DNA of 13,747 nucleotides. It comes from Larix sibirica. Taxonomy: Eukaryota > Streptophyta > Pinopsida > Pinales > Pinaceae. Position 1 is the first letter of the stretch; every line of letters begins with the position of its first letter. A program made the position numbers and the translations under genes. The stretch spans positions 1 to 13,747 of the forward strand of contig NWUY0300023883.1 in the NCBI GenBank assembly GCA_004151065.3. The letters run 5' to 3'. This document shows positions 1 to 8,855 of this stretch, piece after piece. The notes beneath the pieces were generated by a model. That model was not told where the DNA came from. It ran no database searches and was given only the letters and a program-made list of their open reading frames with translations.

Positions 1-410
1 CAAAATATATTTTCTATTCTAGTAGCCAAGAGCCAAAAGTCACTTTACAATGAGGGTGGTCTCTTCTTTAAATAGGAATGAGGGGGGTCTCCAGGATTCA
101 AGATGGCTCTTTAGCTATGTGTGAAGAGCCATCTCGGGATCAACTACCAAAGGTTACACATCTATCCAGATCAATTGATTGAAGGATTATCCTAGAGGAC
201 TCGTGTGATGGAACACCCTACACTTGTTTAATGCATCCTCTCACAATTCATGTTGTGGCCGAGAGGAGTGGCTTATGTCTGGGTTATGAGTTTGGGGAAG
301 AGTTTTTTGGTTCACGTTTGGAACTGGAGTATCTTTCTTGTCAATGGTTGTTGAATACTAACTAGGGTTCTAATAAGTGGTGTTGAGTTCTTCAGTCATG
401 GGGAGGTGAA
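1..410. other. non-coding stretch, no gene recognised
   Basis: I find no convincing reading frame or known element boundary here. The only clear structure is the inverted repeat at 101-134, listed separately. The stretch could be the decayed upstream part of the element that supplied the DUF4283-like fragment that follows, but nothing in the translated frames supports that directly. Confidence 0.5.
101..134. repeat. perfect 11-bp inverted repeat, 12-nt loop
   Basis: AGATGGCTCTT at 101-111 is the exact reverse complement of AAGAGCCATCT at 124-134. The 12 bases 112-123 form the loop. The next outward pair (100 and 135) does not match, so the arm length is exactly 11. I cannot tie it to a known element end. 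Confidence 0.75.
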
Positions 411-600
411 GTGTCTTTGGTGGTTGGAGAAGGGTTGCAAGTCACGGACATTGCAGATTTACAAGGTCTGACCTTAATGGGTAAATTTTGTGGAAGAAGA
501 GAAAGCCTCTATGTTATTACAAGTTGGGTCCAAGAAATTTGGTCCCCATTGATAGGGGGTAGCCCAGTAATCCATGCTCTAGTAATCCATGCTATGGAAA
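411..600 (+). pseudogene. DUF4283-like fragment (LINE ORF1-type N-terminal domain)
   Basis: The frame starting at 411 stays open to the stop at 675-677, but only the part to about 600 looks like protein. The string LMGKFCGRRESLYVITSW, followed by a QEIW stretch and a hydrophobic PVIHALVIHA segment, resembles the pattern 'ALVGKF-GRRPs---l--W---W' of the plant DUF4283 domain. That domain precedes a CCHC knuckle in many plant LINE-type ORF1 proteins. No knuckle follows here: the frame runs into AT-rich sequence and stops. There is no credible ATG; the apparent start is a GTG in the middle of the domain. It lies on the opposite strand to the LINE remnant at 880-2915, so it probably comes from a different insertion. 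It could be chance similarity; the GKF-GRR motif is the main support. Confidence 0.45.
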
Positions 601-677
601 GGGGATGCTGCAGCAAGGGAGGATCTACTGATCTTTTTAAACTCTTTATAAATATAAATATAACCCGTTTTAGTTAA

Positions 678-880
678 AAAATAATAATAACATAAAGTGA
701 AATAAGTCCTACATCATAATAAAGTGAAATAAGTGTTATGTTTAATGTAATTATGAAGTTAGGTAAATTAAGTATGTGGTTCCTAAACTAGAATAATTGA
801 ACTTGCTACACATATACAACATCACTTAATGTAACTTGTCAACATCATTGATAATAGACATCTCATTCTTTCTCTGTTCA
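678..880. other. AT-rich filler with a short direct repeat
   Basis: No gene is visible. The 16-mer ATAAAGTGAAATAAGT occurs at 692-707 and again at 719-734, with a period of 27 bases, next to an ATAATAATAA run. This looks like local slippage duplication. Confidence 0.55.
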
Positions 881-899
881 TTATCTCTCGTCTCTTGCA

Positions 900-1331
900 T
901 ATTTCTCCATATCTTAGTTTAACAAGGCCCTCAACTATGATTGAAAGAGCATAGGGGACAACTGACACCCCTGCCCTAACCCCTTGTTAGCCTAAAGACA
1001 CTGGAAATTGAGTCGTTAATTAATATTGCAAAAGATACTAAGCTTAGACATCCCATGATCCAATTCACTATAGGTACACATAAACCAATGTGTATCGACA
1101 TTAATATGAAGTACAACTAGTTGCCTTTGTCATAAACCTCTAAGAGGTCTAGTTTCAAAACTGTTCCTGAGAGATTCTTGGTTTTAATGGAATGTAGGTT
1201 AGGATTGGGCCACCCCAATGGAATCGTGGATTTGTCTTCCATGAAGGAACCCAAATGCTTCCTTGGATATGTCATCATAAGAATCTTGTTGATCCTTGGT
1301 GTTATAATTTTTGCAATTATCTTATAGATGC
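900..1331 (-). pseudogene. LINE reverse transcriptase, N-terminal half only
   Basis: Continuing on the minus strand, one frame reads IYKIIAKIITPRINKIL at about 1330-1275, then a worn 'F-eGR-I-DN' region, then VLKLDLLEVYDKGN*LYF at about 1165-1105. The last string is RT motif A ('LKLD-eKAYD-v-W-FL'), with the Trp codon now a stop (TGG to TAG). Near 1000-950 it reads KGLGQGCQLSPMLF, matching 'RG-RQGCPLSPlLF'. The catalytic Asp of motif A is kept. The YADD box expected some 60-80 residues further on is not recognisable, so the copy is broken or too mutated below about 900. Confidence 0.72.
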
Positions 1332-1750
1332 AATTTCACAAAGATATGGGCTTGAATTCATAAAAAAGATGATGGGTTATCCTTCTTGAGATTCAAAGCA
1401 AGAAAGGTTGTATTGAAAAACCCCAACATGTTCTCTATACATTTAGTTTGCTCCGCCACCTTCATCACATCATCTTCTATAAAATAAAATAAAATAAAAA
1501 CCCAAGGAAATTTAGATAGTCCATCCATGAGTCCTTGGGATTTTATCCTATAGGAAAGAATCTAGAACCAATTTTAATTTCTTCCTTGTATGTTTCCACC
1601 ATTATACTTCCATTTTCTTCCTTATCAACAAAACTGGGAAAATTATAAGTCATCTTAACAATTTATGCTAAACTAACTATGTTATCTTCCATATATAGAT
1701 CCCTTCAAAATGAGCCATCCTTAATTTAGCTATATCATGAAAATTATTGG

Positions 1751-2014
1751 TCATAGAACCATTCTCTCTTTGCATCTCTTGAACGATATTTGTATTTTTC
1801 TTGTAATTAGCATAGTTATGGAATATTTTGTATTATCATTGCCTTTGGCCAACCAAAGATCCTTGCTCTTAAACCTCCATAGAACTTCTCTATCCTCTAG
1901 TAGTTTCCATTTGGAATGTTTGAGTGCCTTTAAACTAAATTTCGTAGCATCAAGAAGAATGACGTCTACATTTTGAGCATAAAATTTAGAAATTTCGCTT
2001 TCAATGATATTCAA
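1751..2014 (-). pseudogene. LINE ORF2 linker between endonuclease and RT
   Basis: An 87-codon open stretch on the minus strand. The diagnostic part is EVLWRFKSKDLWLAKGNDN followed by TKYS, which corresponds to the plant LINE pattern 'E--WrQKSR--WL-eGD-NTkFFH' just before the reverse transcriptase. A short gap and frameshift separate it from the endonuclease end at about 2162. The trailing residues ITRKIQ match the following 'RRR-N-I' stretch of the family in a worn form. Confidence 0.7.
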
Positions 2015-2161
2015 TGCTAGTTCATCCTTCCTTCACTTAGATTGAGACCATAACACCACAACTTTATTTATTCTCTTAATGTTGTGAGCTAATTAGTTAC
2101 TCGCTGACTCCCCTAAGGATGCATCATAGAATTCCCATTACGAGTTAACTAGATGAACAAA

Positions 2162-2915
2162 TTATTCATTATTTAACCAATATGGATTGAATTTCAATGG
2201 ATCACTAGGAGGTTTGTCTCCCTCTTTTGCAATCTGAAGAATGATTGGGAAATTATTATACTCTACACCAACCTCCACCCAACATTTAAGTTTGACATGG
2301 TCTGTCATAAAAGATTCAAATACCAAGAACCTATCAAGCATGTTGCCACCTTGATATCTCTTATTCTTGTATTCCTCCAAGTGAGAACCAATTTAATAGG
2401 TTCTACATTTACCAACCCAATCTCTTCAAACTTACTAAAAAAAATGCCAATGGATCTACTTGAGTTGCACTCCCCCATTCTCAACTCTATTAATAGTCAA
2501 ATTTAAATTCCTTCCTAAAATTACTCTTCTTCTTCTTAAGAAATCATGGATTATCAAAACCTCCCAACATTCCATTATGTTCACATAAGGCCCATACCAT
2601 AGAGATTGACAATAATAATAAACTCCCGCAGCTCTAGAGAGTAGAGCTCTACTCATATACCTAAAGCAAAGAACACATAACTAATTGACCTCATATATCC
2701 TTTTCTGCACCTAGTAACCAACGTCCTAGATCTTCCTACAATATTCATTGATAACAATTCACACTCGTTCATAAAATTTAAGAAATTTATAGTATTTCCA
2801 TCCCCTTTCCCTTTAGTTTCTTGAAACAATATATTATCAAGTTTTTTTAATTCCACTAATCTTCATAAGATAAGTTTTTTGGAGGAGCTCCCTAAACCCC
2901 CTAGGTTGAAAAATA
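2162..2915 (-). pseudogene. LINE ORF2 AP-endonuclease domain, broken
   Basis: Three minus-strand segments in different frames follow the exonuclease-endonuclease-phosphatase fold. Around 2915-2800 there is NLGGLGSSSKK and then LDNILFQETK, matching 'N-RGLGSP-K' and the catalytic QET box. Around 2540-2460 there is GRNLNLTINRVENGG, where the family normally has GGDFN; the Asp is replaced by Asn. In 2380-2162 there is MLDRFLVF, then IILQIAKE and PLKFNPYWLNNE, matching 'iDRFLvs', the region of the catalytic SDH(H) motif (here mutated to EYNNFP), and the conserved 'pFKFn-~W' that ends the domain. In an intact LINE this domain nicks the target DNA to start target-primed reverse transcription. With the GDFN and SDH boxes altered and frames shifted it cannot be active. 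Confidence 0.75.
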
Positions 2916-3162
2916 AAATGATCACGAAGAAACCCTTCCAGGAGCTTACCCTGCTCTAAGGTCTTCTTCCAAATTTTGTTGCCTCCCTTATTGGATTTCT
3001 CTATGAGCTTTGTTTTGGTCTAGGGTTATATGATATTTTATCCTCCTTCTTTGTCTAAAACCCCCCTTGATCCCATCCAAATGAAATCCACATCCATCCC
3101 TATCTCAGGAAAGTCCATGATAGATTGTCTATATCTCAAAGTGTATCAAAATTGATGCATCA
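2916..3162. other. junction between the LINE remnant and the gypsy 5' LTR
   Basis: No gene is seen. On the minus strand this would be the region just upstream of the LINE endonuclease, but no ORF1 or start context is recognisable. The left border of the gypsy LTR probably lies near its right end, placed at a TGTTGG at 3163. Confidence 0.4.
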
Positions 3163-3809
3163 TGTTGGCTCCTTCGTTTTTGGAAAGGACCGTAAAAAGT
3201 AGAAGGAAGTGTGGGGTAAAGGAGCGGGAGTTGTGGAAGCCCCTAATGGCCGCAACAATTTTGGACCCGTCCCCACAAGTATAAAAAGAAGCATAAGGCA
3301 ACCAGAAAATAAGTAGCAAAGCGAAGAAGTGACAATGCAGTGGAAGTAAGGAAAGAAGCAGAGAAGCAAGAGAGAAGATGTCGAGCAAAGCTTAATATAT
3401 CTAGGTTTGGGGAAATGTAATCGGGAAAAGGGTTCTCTATTTTGTATGATGCCATGACAGGTAATCCTACGGTTGTTGTAGGGATACAGAGCCATGAATT
3501 GGATGTAATGAAAATTATTTGCAATAAGAATGAAGGAATTTTGGCCCCCTTCAATTTTCTATTTATGGTTAAACAATAGTGTGTTTATTATTTAATGGAT
3601 CGACTGTATGCTTACTCTTTATCTAGATATTGTGGTTAATAGATCACTATTGTGATAATATATAATGAATGATGTTGCGATATGAATAGCAATAACCCTC
3701 ACAAACATATCCCTACAATTAGCACTCCTTATCACACACAAGTCTTGGTTATGCTTCGAGTGAGACCTTCTCCTTCGGGGGATTGAAAATGCCAAGACAC
3801 TAGACTACA
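3163..3809 (+). repeat. probable 5' LTR of the gypsy element
   Basis: The borders are inferred: TGTTGG at 3163 is a typical LTR start, and CA at 3808-3809 lies one base before a PBS-like site. In between are a TATA box (3280-3287) and, about 240 bases further on, an A-rich GCAATAAGAATGAA stretch that could serve 3' end formation. With no second LTR in the window, neither border can be confirmed by self-comparison. Several minus-strand open frames cross this block, but they result from its purine-rich plus strand and show no domain. Confidence 0.5.
3280..3287 (+). promoter_or_regulatory. TATA box of the LTR promoter
   Basis: TATAAAAA follows a GC-richer stretch (3226-3275) and lies about 117 bases inside the proposed LTR start. 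This is the arrangement of a U3 promoter. Transcription would start roughly 25-35 bases downstream, near 3310-3320. Confidence 0.5.
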
Positions 3810-3810
3810 A

Positions 3811-3829
3811 TGGTGCCCTTTGTTGGCCC
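3811..3829 (+). promoter_or_regulatory. primer binding site-like sequence
   Basis: TGGTGCCCTTTGTTGGCCC begins with TGG, as every tRNA-primed PBS does. It is close to the TGGCGCC-GTTG type used by many plant Ty3/gypsy elements and thought to pair with the 3' end of a tRNA-Asp. Differences (C to T at position 4, one extra base after TGGTGCC, changed tail) fit decay. Its place one base after CA at 3808-3809 is the main positional support. Confidence 0.45.
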
Positions 3830-4741
3830 ATGCGTAGGAACCCAGTCTCTAATTTTGCACCAACAAATGGTTTTGTTAACGGGACCTGGTTTTTAACAAG
3901 ACATTGTTAATTGTATGGATACGCAAGTAACGATGAGCCAAATTCAACTATGGTGGGACAAGAAGACTAAATATTTTTTAAGCAATATATTTACTATGGA
4001 GGATCGTCGCTAGATTAGTACAAAATTTTATGGATTGAAATTCTGGTAGTACTTACAGAATGGTTACAAAGACTTGCAGAAGCACCTGAATATTGCAAAT
4101 GACAAAGGAGGATTGTCCAATGGACTTGAAGGGATTTGATTGAATTGAACCGTCTCGATTCAACTCTAACTAGAGTTGTCGATTTCTGGGTAGAAAGCAC
4201 CCTTATTGGTTATATTCTATAATTTGCAGCTTAAAATAACCAATCAACATCCAAGGCTGAAGACGAACTCAGAAGGGGAGCTAGGGGTAGATTACTGATG
4301 GAAGTTTCGTTGTGGATTAAGACTTGGATAGTTGAATTCATATTTATGTCATTGAATTGGATTGGAATGGAGGATTAAAATCATCAGGCCCAGGTGGAAA
4401 GGTCGAGGTAATGGTACTATGTTGAGGAAGGTAGGAACTATCGTCAATAGAGGGGGAATCTAGTAATGATTCCAAGTTTGAGAGCAAAAATATGTGAATA
4501 ATGGTGGACAGCATAGATGATAAAGGCACAAAAGAAAAGTGTGCAACTAGAAAAATAACTATGGAACGAGGAAAGAAATGAAGAAAGTCAAAATGAGCTA
4601 CGTCAGATGAAGTAGAGAGAGGAACTAACTAACTCAAGGCTAAGAGAAAGAGGGATAGAAGTGTTGTACAGCCTAGTAAGAGCAATATGGGGAGAATATC
4701 CAAGCAAGAAATAAGACTACAGAATCCAATTGCCAAGTAAC
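3830..4741 (+). other. gypsy leader, no conserved domain
   Basis: Between the PBS-like site and the first Gag-like frame there is about 900 bases with many stops in all plus frames. It is the expected place of the untranslated leader and the N-terminal end of Gag. Minus-strand open frames at 4015-4200 and 4344-4529 show no family features and are treated as chance. Confidence 0.5.
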
Positions 4742-6310
4742 AAAGTTCCATATCAGTCACCCAAACTAGCCCTAGACACAGTTGCAGAATAGTCAGAAAT
4801 ATCAGGACCTACGAAAGATGGAAGCACCCCTAAAAGTGAATCCCCCATTGTCACGGAAGTATATACCGAAAGCAACAAAATTAGCACTCCTTTGATCGAT
4901 CCCCAGGTGCCCTCTCATAACTTGGTAACAAACTTTCAAAACTATGTTTTACAATTACCTTGGTACAATCAGATGAGTAGTAGTTTGAGTAGTTTACAAA
5001 ATAATTCACTAGCAGGAGGAAATAGTAGTAGTTCTCAACATATTAGTAGTATATTGTAGTGCAACCAAGACCTCAAGTATTTGTGTTAGTAGGATCCCCA
5101 ATTGTCACAATGGTTTGAGTACAATCAAGACTGTTGCTAAAATGTCTAGAATTTTTGGGGAGAGGAGGAGAAGATGACGCAACACAACATTGGTTCCTCG
5201 ATGAAGCAATATGAAATGCTAGAGCGACTCCAGAGGCATACAAATTTACGAGGAAAATATTTATACTGGTACATGAAATTGATTGAAACAAGAGACCCAA
5301 ATGCAGCAACCCCTACTCTGGCAGAAACAAAGAAATTATTCCTGGATGAATTTTCACAACTTAAGTAAGAATAACAAGTTATTGCAAAACTAAGAGAAAT
5401 TCGGCAAATGCAGGGAGAATCCGCTTAGGAGTATGCATGATGGTTCAAAGATGTGTTAACACGGTTGTCATTCCTGGTGCATGATTCCCATCATAAGGAA
5501 TGGTTTATCCAAGGACAATTACCTTTAACCAGTATTTCCTTGTCACAACAAGTGATAGACTCACCCAAAGTTGCATTAGAACAGGCTATGAAGATTGAAA
5601 CCATGGCTAATTACTTGAACACCACTACAGCAGGGACTTCTTCATATTCTGTGGAATTGGTGTAGGTAAATAGTAAGCTAGCAAAATTAACTAAAATACT
5701 TCAAGAGCTGCATATACCAAATCCAATTTAACCGCAATTCTAGTGTATAGGGTGTATTACAGAGGGCCATCATGTATTAGAGTGTCCTAGAATGAGGGGA
5801 GGATCGATCATGCCAAGAGGACCATTTGGAAATGGACCAAGTGCAATTGTTGCACAGGTTTCTACAACAAACCCTTTTCAATCAACAGGTTTCTCAATGT
5901 ACCCAAATCCACCAAGTTGTTCTCTAAATGATTACTGCAATATCTATAAAGCATATGGACACCCTCCGCGACTCTGCCCAATCTTACAGAAGTATTCCTC
6001 ATTGCCAAATATGGTATACTGTGAATTTTGTGGGTCTACTATACACAGTACTGAGCAATGCAAAGCATTGGATGCGTTAACAGAAACATTGTACCGCTCT
6101 ATAAATCGAATCATGGATCAACCCCCATAAAGAGGAGGCAGTAGAGGATGCAGAAGGAGTTTTGGGGTTGGATGAGGAGGAGGCCAAACATGCCCAATTT
6201 GATGTGACAACTACAATGAGATTGGACACCTCACTCAATATTTCTCGTTACCTAGGAGACCCTGGTGCACATATTGTCGCGCAAACGCCCACACTGTTGA
6301 AGAATACTTG
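4742..6310 (+). pseudogene. gypsy gag: capsid and multi-knuckle nucleocapsid, broken
   Basis: Gag packages the element RNA. Frame 2 runs from about 4742 with a stop at 4790-4792 and then 88 open codons (4793-5056). That part is Pro/Ser/Thr-rich and ends in a Ser-Asn-rich tract (4973-5056). Frame 1 continues at 5053-5250 with GEDDATQHWFLDEAI, the usual start of the retrotransposon Gag core. Frame 2 resumes with GKYLYWYMKL, then WFKDVLTRL and KEWFIQGQLP, the capsid-core pattern. In-frame stops include 5366, 5372, 5426, 5438 and 5663. The C-terminal part has five CX2CX4HX4C positions: 5744-5785 (intact), 5936-5977 (second Cys is Tyr), 6020-6061 (intact), 6203-6244 (two Cys lost, first to Tyr) and 6266-6307 (last Cys is Tyr). 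A Gly/Arg-rich stretch lies between the third and fourth. Protease follows, as in a gag-pol fusion. Confidence 0.85.
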
Positions 6311-6531
6311 GAGCTTATTGAAAAATGAGAGCATTGCGCAAGAAGGCACACTAATTTTATTAACTCAAGAAAACCGCAGTGTAGCAAGATTTATTGTTAC
6401 TCAAGGAGGAGTAGGGATTGGAGTATACTAGCGTAGACCAAACTCACTAGTAATAAGAAAAGTAGCTCCAAGGAAGGCTGAATACGTCTGTCCCAATTTA
6501 GAAGAAATAAATTTATTGTGATGCTACCAAG
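6311..6531 (+). pseudogene. gag-protease junction, worn
   Basis: No frame is continuous. In frame 3 the string VARFIVTQGGVGIG (about 6382-6423) resembles the 'VVTRGG-RTG' motif that often separates nucleocapsid from protease in plant gypsy polyproteins, followed by basic residues. The rest is unrecognisable. This assignment depends on position between the last knuckle and the protease. Confidence 0.4.
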
Positions 6532-7011
6532 ATGTTCAGACATATAGAGACTCTGCCATCCAGGGACGAGGAAGGACCTTCACATCAGTACATAAGAGAT
6601 GATACGATAGGATTTGATGGAAGAAGGACATATACTAACAAGGTAAGGGATCTTATGTCTATGTGGTTTTCTCTAGTAAATGTTATCTTAGAAGATGAAA
6701 GTGCACCCATTATCTGCGCAAAACACTGTGGAATACAGGAAGTTGCAGAAGCTGATGAAAAGATATGTGCCCAGCTACCTAAGATAAACATTCAACTGGT
6801 GCAAAAGAAAAGAAGGAATATGACTCACCAAGAATTTCAATTAGAAGCACAAGTACATGGTTATGATATTAAGAATGTGGTGTTAGATTTGGGGTCTTAT
6901 GTGAACATACTCCCAAATATTTCTAGGGAAGTAATGGGTTGTCCACCTCTTATCTACTCTCCTATTCAATTGAGAATGGTGAACCAGTGTCGCATCTTCC
7001 TGATTGGTTGA
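6532..7011 (+). pseudogene. gypsy aspartic protease domain
   Basis: The enzyme cuts the Gag-Pol polyprotein and works as a homodimer, each chain giving one Asp. The longest open stretch of the element (159 codons, frame 1) carries VLDLGSYVNILP; the catalytic Asp is at 6886-6888. Plant gypsy elements typically have D-x-G-S-x-V-N-[VI]-L-P, so the core is intact apart from a Tyr at the variable position. Upstream, HQEFQLEAQVHGYDIKNVV is the usual lead-in strand. Downstream, SPIQLRMVNQCRIFLIG matches 'SPIqLRlaNQ-ki-PiG', after which the frame ends. The first ~100 residues are charged and resemble the spacer before the protease; the ATG at 6532 is unlikely to be a natural start, because the domain belongs to a polyprotein. 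Confidence 0.8.
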
Positions 7012-7058
7012 TTATAGAATGTTGAAGTTGATTTAGGAGGAGTCAAACCATCACAAAT

Positions 7059-7847
7059 TTAAAAGTAATTGAGATTATGGGGATAAATGATCCTTACCTA
7101 GCACTGTTAGGCATAGAGTGAGCTTACCAAAACTATGGAATGATCGACTTAAAGAACAGAACATTGACCATCAAAGTTGATGGTATGAAGGTAACACAAC
7201 CTTTAGACCCACACCAGGGATCTTGATATACATAGCTAGTACAAGGAAACGTGGAAAGAGATGTTCTAGATAATATATAATCCTTGATGGCGAGCAAGAG
7301 AGAAGACTGTGTGAACCCGATAGCAGAAGCCTCGGTAATTTGGAGAAGCATTCATTAGTTTGAGAGTGATTTTGAAGAGTCTTGAGACAACTAGCAGAAT
7401 GGGCGACATGAACTTTCTTCTAGACATTGAAAAATGATTAAATCGGTCCAATGAATTGGGGTTGAAGTTAAAGATCCACCAGTATATGATGGCACCAATG
7501 GCTTAGACAAGTTTTTACAAAAAATGGACTCTTCAGTGGCCGAAGAATATCGCATCGATGTCTTGGACACAAATCTCAAAGAAGCTCCTACAAGTTGGTG
7601 TTTGACACACATAGATGATCTTCCTGACTAGAACACAACCCAATTAGCATTAATGATTAGGTTCAAGCCATTCACACATGCCGACAAAGTAGCGGATATC
7701 TACATGGGGGAGACCAATCCCTATACCCACATTGAGTTGTGCGAATATGAATGGGAATCAGATAAATTACAACCAAAATTTTGGGTTCATCAATTTTCCA
7801 CGAGCTGGGACCTATTGAGAAGTGTTGTCATTGATGTCAAATCCTAG
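7059..7847 (+). pseudogene. protease-RT connector with a second gag-like segment
   Basis: One frame (frame 3) can be followed across almost 790 bases with about ten stops. First comes the protease C-terminal part: KVIEIMGINDPYLALLGIE, then a stop where the family has Trp (7119), then YGMIDLKN. Next is KVTQPLDPHQG, then VNPIAEASVIWRSI and PPVYDGTNGLDKFLQ, a segment similar to 'pP-fDGl-~l--FL'. The last 64 codons (from 7653) read MIRFKPFTHADKVADIYMGE, then HIELCEYEW and WVHQFSTSWD. This has the look of a retrotransposon Gag core ('Y-G--dP--Hl--c---W-------W---F---L'). As the capsid core already occurs at 5120-5600, this appears to be a second gag-like module within pol. The assignment is by pattern only. 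Confidence 0.55.
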
Positions 7848-8006
7848 TGACGATGATGAAGTGGTATAACAAATGAAGTGTCAAGCCATGAGAATAATTC
7901 AATGTCAAATTCAAGTGTTAAAAGGAGCCTTGAATAAGCCTTAAAGCAACGTGATGTTGAAGAAGCTTTAACGTGACAACAAGAAAGAAAGAAAAGCAGC
8001 TACAAA

Positions 8007-8090
8007 AATTTTGGTACCAATTTTGGTACTAGCATCTATAGGATTTCCAGTACTAGCATCTACAGGAATTTTGGTACCAACACTAGATCG
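8007..8090 (+). repeat. 24-nt tandem repeat encoding an FG-containing octapeptide
   Basis: Three adjacent 24-base units lie at 8019-8042, 8043-8066 and 8067-8090, preceded by a half unit at 8007-8018. In frame 3 they encode NFGTSIYR, ISSTSIYR and NFGTNTRS. The unit length is a multiple of three, so copy-number change would have kept the frame. The copies differ by point changes; the third is the most diverged at its end. Confidence 0.7.
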
Positions 8091-8213
8091 TTGTTTGGGT
8101 GACTAAACCAATATACTAGGATATCCTAGCATCGTTCATGTTTCGGCTCTGTAGTTAAAAAGTGTGAGAACCCTCTTGTTTACTCATTAATGCAAAAGTC
8201 GGCTGTGTTTCTA

Positions 8214-8233
8214 TGTTTATTTCGAAATAAACA
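8214..8233. repeat. 20-bp perfect palindrome
   Basis: The left half TGTTTATTTC (8214-8223) is followed directly by its exact reverse complement GAAATAAACA (8224-8233). The next outward pair (8213 and 8234) fails. It lies inside the unassigned coding remnant upstream of the nested LTR. Confidence 0.8.
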
Positions 8234-8855
8234 AGTTGACCTTATTACAATTGGTCCACATATTTTTTAGCTCGATGGATATAAATAGAAGATCGATTTG
8301 ATGAGAATGATGAGTGGGAGGTGTGAGCAAGCTCTAAGGCACGAAGTCTAGAGAGAATATGAAATATGTCAAAGTTAAATTTCTAGTGCACACTTCGCAG
8401 GGTAAACTCACTTATGTTTAGAGATCGTAAATACTTTGTGATGGGGTTTGAACTTATGCAAATCTCTGAAGTAGAAGACAATGACAATTCAATCTAAAAT
8501 CGCCATGGAATGCTTTCGTTGTATAGAGATCATAGAATCCTTGTATGTTGAACAAGAGAAGAAAAATAAGATGATCGTTGTGTTGGTATACTTGGCATTT
8601 GGGTATAGAAATTGAATAGGAGAATTGTTGTAATTAATAGAAACTCTAGAATAACATAGGATTGCAGAGATGTGGCTTGATGATTACATTTGTTGTGCAT
8701 GAGATTACTCTTTGTTTAAGAGAAGTATTTGAAGATTAAATGACTGTGTGTTGCGGCTACAAGATTAAAGTAAAGAACCTAAACTATGTGCAACAAGAGT
8801 GTAGATAGAGACAACAGATTGAACATAGAACACAAAGCTATACATTTTAGGGTGG

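Larger units (their letters stand above)
880..2915 (-). mobile_element. L1-like LINE (non-LTR retrotransposon) remnant, 5'-truncated and decayed
   Basis: Read on the minus strand, the blocks come in the order expected for plant LINE ORF2: AP endonuclease (about 2915 to 2162), the linker with the 'W-KGD-NTKF'-type motif (2014 to 1751), then reverse transcriptase from 'YKIIAK' through motif A to the RQGCPLSP-type block (about 1331 to 900). No ORF1 is seen upstream (above 2915), and no YADD-type catalytic box or poly(A) tail is recognisable below 900. All blocks carry stops and small indels. The small plus-strand frames in this interval, such as 1737-1976, are antisense to the linker and are not genes. 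Confidence 0.8.
7848..8580 (+). pseudogene. decayed coding continuation of the connector, function unknown
   Basis: Short codon-like runs continue after 7847: QAMRIIQCQIQVLKGALNK, then, after a small indel near 7935, frame 3 gives ALKQRDVEEAL, a probable coiled-coil segment, and QQERKKSSYKNFGTN. The 24-nt tandem repeat (8019-8090) follows. The same frame 3 then stays readable to about 8580 with scattered stops (8100, 8127 and later). It includes CFGSVVKKCENPLVYSLMQK, then QVDLITIGPHIF, and near the end ECFRCIEIIESLYVEQEKKN. I do not recognise these as a named domain. The low stop density and charged, balanced composition argue for former coding sequence. The inserted LTR begins near its right end. 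Confidence 0.45.

Noticed and set aside
692-734. Direct repeat as a possible target-site duplication
   Set aside because: The copies are only 27 bases apart with no element between them; local slippage explains them.
1737-1976. Plus-strand open frame of 79 codons
   Set aside because: It is antisense to the LINE linker, whose minus-strand reading has clear family motifs.
3146-3554. Three overlapping minus-strand open frames (80-111 codons) with hydrophobic peptides
   Set aside because: They lie in all three minus frames of a purine-rich LTR segment, which lacks stops on that strand by composition. No domain, no consistent start and no neighbouring coding text support a gene.
8116-8129. 14-bp palindrome CTAGGATATCCTAG
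   Set aside because: It is perfect but short and AT-rich, and nothing around it suggests a function; one such site is not surprising in a window this size.
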